Assembly (NCBI GenBank): GCA_964492595.1
Contig: CAZBKY010000022.1
Span: forward strand, 1 to 11,679
Origin: CAYNFP01 sp964492595
GTDB lineage: Bacteria > Bacillota_I > Bacilli_A > RF39 > UBA660
Length of the DNA stretch: 11,679 nt
Direction: 5' to 3'
Shown here: positions 6,422 through 11,679 of the stretch, one piece after another
Position numbering within the stretch: the first letter of the stretch is position 1
How the letters are laid out: each line of letters begins with the position of its first letter
Made by a program: the position numbers and the translations under genes
The notes under the pieces: model-generated
Told to the model about the DNA's origin: nothing
Database searches by the model: none
The model's input: the letters and a program-made list of their open reading frames with translations, nothing else

Positions 6422-7564
6422 ATGAATTTTATAAAAAAAGACTGGAAAACATTTTTGATTGTTATATTTGCATCAATATTATTTATTTCAATAGGTAAAG
6501 GTATATGCTCTTATAAAATCGATGAAAAATACGATTTAGATTATTATACCGCTAAGGTTATTTCTATAGAAAATGAAAATATAATCGATGAAGAAAATAA
6601 AAGTATTTATTTTACAGCAGAAGTATTAAGTGGACCTTATAAAGGAAGAATTGTTAATTCCATACAAAGGATACATAAAACCGATTCATATCAAGCAGAA
6701 GATGTTACTAAAGGAAGAAAAATTATAATAAATCCATCAAGAGTCATCGGGTATGAAGATCAAGTTGAAGGAGATGATGCTTTATGGATTTTTTCTCAAT
6801 ATAAAACAAGTGATTATTTGATTTTACTTTTAGTTTTGTTTTTAGTCCTTATTATATTCATTGGAAAATGGAAGGGACTAAACACAATAGTGGCTTTAAC
6901 TGTAACAACTACTACACTTATTACAGTTTTTATCCCGGGAGTATTGAAAGGATATAATATATATTTACTTACTATAATTATATGTGGATTCATTATTATA
7001 TCAAGTCTTTTACTTATAAATGGATATAACAAAAAAACACTATGCGCTATTATTGGAAATTTTTGTGGTATATTAGCTGCAGGAATTATTGCTTTATTTA
7101 TGAATAAACTGATGAATATATCAGGGCTTATAGATGAAGAATATATTTATTTATCACTAGTTAATTCAAATAATCCAATAAATTTAAGAGCGTTAATATG
7201 GGCTGGAATTGTTATTGGGTCTTTAGGAGCGATAATGGATGTTGCAATGTCTATAGCATCTGCGATGAATGAATTAAATGATGAAATGAAAAACAGAACT
7301 TTTAAATCAATGGTAAAATCAGGAATGAACATTGGAAAAGACGCTATAGGAACTATGACAAATACTTTGATCCTTGCCTATATCGGAGCATCTATGTCAA
7401 CTGTATTACTTTTAGCTTCATATAATAAAAGTCTACTTTATACATTTAATATAGAAATGATTTCAGTTGAAGTATTACAGGCTATTATAGGAAGCATAGG
7501 TATATTATGTGCTGTACCAATAACAACTTTATTTGGGGCGTGGCTATTTAATAAAACTAAATGA
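6422..7564 (+). CDS. YibE/F family membrane protein
   Basis: A 380-residue integral membrane protein of the YibE/F-like family; its biochemical role is not established. An N-terminal membrane segment (about 8-25) leads to an outer domain (about 35-128) with a beta-rich pattern (YYTAKVISI, YFTAEVLSGPYKGR, GRKIIINP). About seven further hydrophobic segments follow. The family signature is clear in GAIMDVAMSIASAMNEL (269-285) and GKDAIGTMTNTLILAYIG (305-322). The frame extends upstream to a TTG at 6371, but that codon is upstream of the predicted -10, so a transcript could not contain it. ATG 6422 with AAGAGGTG four bases before it is the better start. It is the only plus-strand gene here, divergent from parA and convergent with ftsH, and may have come in at a rearrangement breakpoint. 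Confidence 0.88.
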   Translation: MNFIKKDWKTFLIVIFASILFISIGKGICSYKIDEKYDLDYYTAKVISIENENIIDEENKSIYFTAEVLSGPYKGRIVNSIQRIHKTDSYQAEDVTKGRKIIINPSRVIGYEDQVEGDDALWIFSQYKTSDYLILLLVLFLVLIIFIGKWKGLNTIVALTVTTTTLITVFIPGVLKGYNIYLLTIIICGFIIISSLLLINGYNKKTLCAIIGNFCGILAAGIIALFMNKLMNISGLIDEEYIYLSLVNSNNPINLRALIWAGIVIGSLGAIMDVAMSIASAMNELNDEMKNRTFKSMVKSGMNIGKDAIGTMTNTLILAYIGASMSTVLLLASYNKSLLYTFNIEMISVEVLQAIIGSIGILCAVPITTLFGAWLFNKTK

Positions 7565-7609
7565 TAGATTGAGCTTTTGTAATGTTATTAATTTGTTAAA
7601 TAAAAATAA

Positions 7610-7633
7610 AGCATATGATTTTTTTCATATGCT
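7610..7633. terminator. Terminator hairpin between convergent yibE/F and ftsH
   Basis: A perfect 9-bp stem, AGCATATGA with TCATATGCT, closes a six-T loop. On the minus strand it is followed by TTTATTTTTATTT, a good U-rich tail, so it should end the ftsH transcript 18 bases past its stop. On the plus strand the tail (AATTATTTAA) is poorer, but it lies about 45 bases after the yibE/F stop and may serve both genes. Confidence 0.78.
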
Positions 7634-7651
7634 AATTATTTAATATACTTT

Positions 7652-9529
7652 TTACGCACTCTCTTTTTTTGTTTTTTTAGTTTTCTTATTGTTGTGTTCA
7701 GATACTATATCTTCAATTTCTTCTTTAGTTAAAGTCTCTCTTTCAATTAATGCATTTGCCAGCACCTCTACTAAAGTTTTATTGTTTTTCAAAACTTCTT
7801 TGGCTTTTTCATAACATTCATTAATAATTTTTTTAATCTCGCTGTCAATTTCTAAAGCAACCTGATCAGAGAAGTTTCTTGATTTAGTATAGTCTCTTCC
7901 CAAAAAGACATCTTCACTTTTATGTTCATATTGAACTGGCCCCAAATCACTCATACCATATTCTGTTACCATAGACCTTGCAATTTTGGTTGCTCTTTTT
8001 ATGTCATCAGATGCTCCTGTACTTATTTCTCCTAAAAACAATTCTTCACTAACTCTACCAGAAAGTAAAGTTGTAATTTGTTCTAATAGTTCCTCTTTGG
8101 TATAAACTAAAGTTTTTTCTTCTTTAGGTAGCATTTGAGTATAACCGCCTGCCATACCTCTAGGAATAATTGTGATTTTATGAACCTCTTCTCCTTTTGG
8201 AAGGATAATACCAGTCACTGCATGACCTGCCTCATGATAAGATACCACCTTTTTTTCAAATTCAGTAACTTTTCTGCTTTTTTTTGCGGGTCCCATCAAA
8301 ACTCTATCGCTAGCTTCATCTATTTCTTCCATAGTTATGTTTGTTTTATTTCTTCTAACAGCAAGTAATGCCGCTTCATTAAGAAGATTTTCAAGATCAG
8401 CGCCAGAATATCCTGGAGTTCTTGATGCAATATTTTTTAGTTTAACTTTTTCATCTAAAATTTTATTTTTAGCATGTACTTCAAGTATTTCTTCGCGTTC
8501 TCTTACATCTGGCAAGTTAACTGTGACTTGCCTATCAAATCTACCCGGTCTAAGTAATGCAGGGTCTAAAACATCGGGTCTATTAGTTGCTGCGATAATT
8601 ATTATTCCTTCATTAGTTCCAAATCCATCCATTTCAGTCAGCAACTGATTTAATGTTTGTTCTCTTTCATCATGTCCACCACCAAGCCCAGTTCCCCTTT
8701 GTCTTCCCACTGCATCTATCTCATCTATGAATATTAGACAGGGTGCTGTAGACTTGGCTTGTTTAAACATGTCTCTTACACGAGATGCGCCTACTCCGAC
8801 AAATAACTCAACAAAGTCAGATCCACTTATGTAATAAAATGGAACTTTAGCCTCACCTGCAACTGCTCTTGCAAGTAATGTTTTACCTGTACCCGGAGGC
8901 CCTACCAATAAAACTCCCTTAGGTATTCTAGCCCCTAATCTTTGAAATTTTTTCGGATTTTTCAAAAAATCTATCAATTCTTGTACTTCTTCTTTTTCCT
9001 CTTTTAATCCAGCAACATCTTTAAAAGTGGTCTTTGTATTTTCTTCAAATAGTTTAGCTTTACTTTTTCCAAAATCAAAATTACCTTTTCCATTATTAGC
9101 CAATTTTGTAATAAAATAAAACATCGCCCCAAGTAATAAAATTGTTGGCACTATATTTAGTAGTATTGATAACCATGAACTGTTTTCGGGATTAGTATTG
9201 GTATTAACTTTTAAATGCTGCGCTTTCGCAGTACTTAAAATTGTATCTATAACTGAATCAGAAAGAGGAACAATCACCTCAAATCCTTCATTAGATTTAT
9301 AACTTTCCAGTCTTCCTGTAATAGTATATACCCCAGCCGCACTTCTTGGAGTTATATTCAACTCTTCAACTTTACCTTTATCCAACTCTTCAACAAACTC
9401 ATTGTAATCTAATTCATAAGTTTTACTTCTTAAAGAATTAAAGAATGCTGATGTTCCTATTATTACTATAAAAAGTAATATATAAGGCAGCATATTTTTA
9501 AATAAATTATTATTTTTTTTCGCTATCAT
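7652..9529 (-). CDS. ftsH: ATP-dependent zinc metalloprotease FtsH
   Basis: Membrane-anchored hexameric AAA+ protease that degrades misfolded membrane proteins and selected regulators. The 625-residue chain is complete. Two membrane segments (about 12-30 and 121-141) flank an outer domain. The AAA module carries Walker A GPPGTGKT at 210-217, pore loop FVGVGASR near 243-250, Walker B LIFIDE near 265-270, and the second region of homology with TNRPDVLDPALLRPGRFDR near 315-333, including both arginine fingers. The zinc protease site HEAGH is at 432-436, and DDIKRAT near 508-514 gives the third ligand. The tail is lysine-rich. It starts at ATG behind GAGGAGATG, 16 bases after tilS. The usual hypoxanthine phosphoribosyltransferase gene between tilS and ftsH is missing. 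Confidence 0.98.
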   Translation of the reverse strand: MIAKKNNNLFKNMLPYILLFIVIIGTSAFFNSLRSKTYELDYNEFVEELDKGKVEELNITPRSAAGVYTITGRLESYKSNEGFEVIVPLSDSVIDTILSTAKAQHLKVNTNTNPENSSWLSILLNIVPTILLLGAMFYFITKLANNGKGNFDFGKSKAKLFEENTKTTFKDVAGLKEEKEEVQELIDFLKNPKKFQRLGARIPKGVLLVGPPGTGKTLLARAVAGEAKVPFYYISGSDFVELFVGVGASRVRDMFKQAKSTAPCLIFIDEIDAVGRQRGTGLGGGHDEREQTLNQLLTEMDGFGTNEGIIIIAATNRPDVLDPALLRPGRFDRQVTVNLPDVREREEILEVHAKNKILDEKVKLKNIASRTPGYSGADLENLLNEAALLAVRRNKTNITMEEIDEASDRVLMGPAKKSRKVTEFEKKVVSYHEAGHAVTGIILPKGEEVHKITIIPRGMAGGYTQMLPKEEKTLVYTKEELLEQITTLLSGRVSEELFLGEISTGASDDIKRATKIARSMVTEYGMSDLGPVQYEHKSEDVFLGRDYTKSRNFSDQVALEIDSEIKKIINECYEKAKEVLKNNKTLVEVLANALIERETLTKEEIEDIVSEHNNKKTKKTKKESA

Positions 9530-9545
9530 TTTTTCATCTCCTCAT

Positions 9546-10871
9546 TTAATAATATCTTAGTGTTATATCATACACTTCATTTTTGTCTTTGTCAAACTTT
9601 GATTTTTTTAATCCAGGAAGCCAAACGATTTTTTCATTAGCATCTAAAACAACGGGCCATAAATTTCTTTCATTAACAGGTATTTTCTCATCAATAAATA
9701 TATCATTTATTTTTTTATTACCTCTCATTTTCTTGACTGTCATTTTATCTCCATTCCTTCTTGTTCTTACATGAATAGGCATACTGATTTCCTTAGAAGA
9801 GAGTCTTGTGACACAGTTGTTAGCCCAATCAGATGTCTCTACAATTTCTATATTTTTACCATTAGGCAAATTTATCATATCACTTAATTCTATTTCATAA
9901 TGTTCATTTAATGGCTCGTAGAAATTAAATGTCACATTATTATACGATTTCGTACATATTACATTATTAGGCAAATGAATGGTGGCACTTGCCTTGTTTG
10001 ATTTTATTAAATTGAGTATAAGATTCAAGTGCACATCATTTACAATAATTAAATCATCCTCATATATTGTTTCCAAAATTGAATAAATTATTTTAATCTG
10101 AATAACTTTTTCTAATTCTAAGAATCTTTCTATATCCAAAACTCCCTGCTTTAATACTTTATTCTTAATTGAATTCATTTGTTTGTTTATATATTCGCTG
10201 TTTTCAATCAATGTTTCACTGAATTTTAAAAATTTTAAATGAACGTTGGAATCTTCCGATTTTAAAAATGGGAGCAAATATTTTCTATATCTGTTTCTAG
10301 TATAAATATCTTTAAAATTAGATTTGTCAACAACATATTTTATTTTATTGTTCTTATTATATTGTATTATTTCATCTTTAGTTAATGTCATAAATGGCCT
10401 GATTATCTTGTATCCATCTTTTTCAACAACTTTTCCAAAACCACTGTAGCCTTTTAATGTTGAGCCTCTAACAATTCTCATTAAAACTGTTTCTATTAAG
10501 TCATCTCCGTGATGAGCCGTCATTAAAAATTCGGCATTATAATGTCTAACTATTTTTTCAAAAAAATTATATCTTATTGTTCTGGCTTCATTGTGAAAAT
10601 TATCTTCTCCGTAACCTTCTATTTTCATATATTCAAAATATATTTCCTCTTTTTCGCAATAAGTTTGCAAAAATATTTTCTCATTTTCGCTTTCTGGTCT
10701 TACATTATGATTTACATGAGCACATATTAAAAGTAAATCAAGCTCTTTTCTGAGTTTATTCATTATATGCAATAATGCCATGGAATCGGATCCTCCAGAT
10801 ACTCCGATGACTACTCTATCTTTAGGTTTAATTCCACTTTTATTTAGTAGATAATTGTAAACTTCCTTCAC
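9546..10871 (-). CDS. tilS: tRNA(Ile)-lysidine synthetase TilS
   Basis: Cytosolic N-type ATP pyrophosphatase that attaches lysine to C34 of the CAU-anticodon tRNA-Ile, switching it to read AUA codons, which are common in such AT-rich genomes. From the chosen GTG start it has 441 residues. The PP-loop SGGSDS is at 25-30, TAHHGDDLIETVLMRIVRGS at about 118-137, and DKSNFKDIYTRNRYRKYLLP near 182-201. A central domain follows, and the C-terminal domain has RTRRNGDKM, KKINDIFIDEKIP and IVWLPGL. The frame extends six codons upstream to GTG 10889, but nothing resembling a Shine-Dalgarno precedes it. GGAGAA (10883-10878) sits well placed for the GTG at 10871, so this start is preferred. It has its own likely promoter. 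Confidence 0.95.
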   Translation of the reverse strand: MKEVYNYLLNKSGIKPKDRVVIGVSGGSDSMALLHIMNKLRKELDLLLICAHVNHNVRPESENEKIFLQTYCEKEEIYFEYMKIEGYGEDNFHNEARTIRYNFFEKIVRHYNAEFLMTAHHGDDLIETVLMRIVRGSTLKGYSGFGKVVEKDGYKIIRPFMTLTKDEIIQYNKNNKIKYVVDKSNFKDIYTRNRYRKYLLPFLKSEDSNVHLKFLKFSETLIENSEYINKQMNSIKNKVLKQGVLDIERFLELEKVIQIKIIYSILETIYEDDLIIVNDVHLNLILNLIKSNKASATIHLPNNVICTKSYNNVTFNFYEPLNEHYEIELSDMINLPNGKNIEIVETSDWANNCVTRLSSKEISMPIHVRTRRNGDKMTVKKMRGNKKINDIFIDEKIPVNERNLWPVVLDANEKIVWLPGLKKSKFDKDKNEVYDITLRYY

Positions 10872-10896
10872 TGTAGATTCTCCATTCACAATAAAA

Positions 10897-10925
10897 ATTG
10901 TACCAAAAAAAAAACTTAATGTATA
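10897..10925 (-). promoter_or_regulatory. Probable promoter of tilS-ftsH
   Basis: On the minus strand TACAAT (10902-10897) is preceded by TGG, an extended -10. The hexamer 17 bases upstream is TATACA, four of six matches to consensus. The spacer contains a run of ten T (10914-10905). Transcription would begin near 10890, leaving about 19 bases before the tilS start. It fits in the short gap behind the divIC stop. Confidence 0.6.
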
Positions 10926-10928
10926 GTG

Positions 10929-11216
10929 CTAGTCTATCTTAATTATTATTTCACCATTTTTTGAATACAAGTATTTTTCCCTTGCATAACGAGCTACATA
11001 ATCAGGATCTTGAAGTTTTATTATTTCTTTTTTTAAATACTCTTCATTCTCTAAAACCTTTTTATATGTCACTTCTAGCGTTTCTTTTTCTTTAACGTTT
11101 TTATATATTTGGGACCAATAACTAAACATATTGGCAACTAAAAAAACTAACAATGGAATCATAAAAACAACTAAAATAAAAATTCTTCTTCTATCTTTTT
11201 TACTGGCTTTTTTCAT
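10929..11216 (-). CDS. divIC: Septum formation initiator DivIC/FtsL-like
   Basis: Small single-pass membrane protein of the FtsB/DivIC family, which with FtsL and DivIB/FtsQ links the Z-ring to septal wall synthesis. The 95 residues comprise a basic cytoplasmic end (MKKASKKDRRR), one membrane segment (about 12-31), a coiled coil (about 35-67) rich in Lys and Glu, and the family end motif DPDYVARYAREKYLYSKNGE in pieces (70-89). Location next to yabQ is the same as B. subtilis divIC, which favours DivIC over FtsL. The start ATG follows GGAGGG (11228-11223). In B. subtilis further genes (an S1-domain gene and spoIIE) stand between divIC and tilS; here tilS follows after under 60 bases. Confidence 0.92.
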   Translation of the reverse strand: MKKASKKDRRRIFILVVFMIPLLVFLVANMFSYWSQIYKNVKEKETLEVTYKKVLENEEYLKKEIIKLQDPDYVARYAREKYLYSKNGEIIIKID

Positions 11217-11239
11217 TTACATCCCTCCATTGTAATAAA

Positions 11240-11267
11240 ATTATATCACAGTGAAAAGAAATTACAA
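11240..11267 (-). promoter_or_regulatory. Promoter of divIC
   Basis: On the minus strand TTGTAA (11267-11262) lies 16 bases before TATAAT (11245-11240), which is extended by TGA. The -35 begins directly after the yabQ stop. Start of transcription would be near 11233, about 17 bases before the start codon. It would give divIC vegetative expression independent of yabPQ. Confidence 0.75.
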
Positions 11268-11579
11268 TTATTTTGATTTAACTCTTGACGGCTTTTTAAC
11301 ATTTATAACTCTTCTTAATTTTATTATCTTATTATTTATGATAACAAACCCGAATATAAACATTAACAAAAACGTTAAGTGAACATAACCATTATTTATT
11401 TTTAAAAGGCACAAAAAATAAATTAGTGACAAGTTGGTAATAAAAAGAAAATTTATTAAAATTTTATATAAAATAGAAGTTTTATAAAGTAGTTTATAAC
11501 ATAAATTATAAATTATAGAACAAAATAAACCATAGAAAAATGAAAATACTAATGAAAATATTTGTATTTTTAAACTCAT
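11268..11579 (-). CDS. yabQ: Spore cortex protein YabQ-like
   Basis: A 103-residue hydrophobic protein. YabQ in B. subtilis is a membrane protein needed for spore cortex formation, made in the mother cell. Here three hydrophobic segments (about 5-30, 38-60 and 66-83) and a basic tail (KLRRVINVKKPSRVKSK) match YabQ topology, and LLKINNGYVHL resembles the conserved asparagine-glycine turn before the last segment. Primary sequence similarity is weak and the protein is short compared with the 211 residues of B. subtilis, so the call rests largely on the position between yabP and divIC. ATG overlaps the yabP stop (ATGA). There is no strong Shine-Dalgarno, so translation is probably coupled to yabP. 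Confidence 0.78.
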   Translation of the reverse strand: MSLKIQIFSLVFSFFYGLFCSIIYNLCYKLLYKTSILYKILINFLFITNLSLIYFLCLLKINNGYVHLTFLLMFIFGFVIINNKIIKLRRVINVKKPSRVKSK

Positions 11580-11679
11580 TTAAACAATTTAGAAAACAAA
11601 CTTTCTTTTTTTATTTTTTTGTTCTCTTCATCAAAATAATTTAAACTGTTTAATTTGCCTTTAATTGTTATAATACCCT
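11576..11679 (-). CDS. yabP: Sporulation protein YabP, C-terminal end only
   Basis: An open frame runs in from the window edge for 33 codons and ends in TGA within the ATGA overlap with yabQ. The visible peptide reads GIITIKGKLNSLNYFDEE followed by a lysine-rich stretch and SLFSKLFK. The beta-strand GxIxIxGxLxSLxY and the final LFSxLFK are typical of YabP/YqfC-family ends, which are spore coat or cortex morphogenesis proteins. The upstream part is outside the window. Context with yabQ and divIC fits. Confidence 0.82.
   Translation of the reverse strand, partial: GIITIKGKLNSLNYFDEENKKIKKESLFSKLFK

Noticed and set aside
7565..7651. Small gene between yibE/F and ftsH
   Set aside because: The gap is only 87 bases and holds the hairpin terminator; no frame with start signals was seen.
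8135..8648. Two overlapping plus-strand open frames of 77 and 103 codons inside ftsH
   Set aside because: They lie antisense to highly conserved AAA and protease motifs, have no plausible ribosome binding site and read as low-complexity serine/phenylalanine-rich peptides.
10212..10227. TGTTTCAC resembling half of a parS site within tilS
   Set aside because: The second half (TGAATTTT) does not match GTGAAACA, and it lies in a conserved coding region. No full 16-bp parS was found by eye.
10905..10914. T10 run (minus strand) after divIC as a terminator
   Set aside because: No hairpin stem precedes it; it fits better as promoter spacer for tilS.

Overview
This is AT-rich, low-GC Firmicute chromosome, most likely from an anaerobic clostridial relative. 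The base composition, purine-rich Shine-Dalgarno sites (GGAGGTG type), AGA arginine codons and gene families all fit. The tail of yabP plus a yabQ-like gene point to an endospore-forming lineage. Species cannot be named from this window. Nearly all of it is core housekeeping sequence, and no mobile element, CRISPR array, tRNA or rRNA was seen.

The right part (about 7650-11679, minus strand, reading leftwards) runs yabP (3' end only), yabQ-like, divIC/ftsL-like, tilS, ftsH. It links spore coat/cortex genes, a divisome coiled-coil protein, the tRNA-Ile lysidine synthetase and the membrane AAA protease. Extended -10 promoters lie before divIC and before tilS, so the housekeeping genes need not depend on sporulation transcription of yabPQ. 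A hairpin with a U-rich 3' side ends ftsH and faces the end of the convergent plus-strand gene.

The middle holds one plus-strand gene for a YibE/F-family membrane protein (6422-7564). It shares a short divergent promoter region with parA.

The left part (24-6323, minus strand) runs parA(soj), parB(spo0J), a DUF951 mini zinc-type protein, an AbgT-family transporter, ychF, a DUF975 membrane protein, then rpsF-ssb-rpsR. The first four genes are chained by overlapping stops and starts, and ychF follows within 17 bases, so chromosome segregation proteins, a transporter and a ribosome-associated ATPase appear co-translated. rpsF-ssb-rpsR has its own strong promoter (TTTACA, 17 bases, TATAAT) and a structured leader that may be the S6:S18 autoregulatory site.

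No obviously new system is visible. The points most worth a second look are the AbgT-type transporter wired into the parAB-ychF operon and altered at two family-conserved positions; the fusion of two origin-region gene blocks that are separate in Bacillus subtilis; an SSB with one residue beyond the usual terminal Phe; and a short zinc-type S18. Four genes (DUF975, parB, yibE/F, tilS) are given starts internal to the longest reading frame, on the strength of ribosome binding sites.
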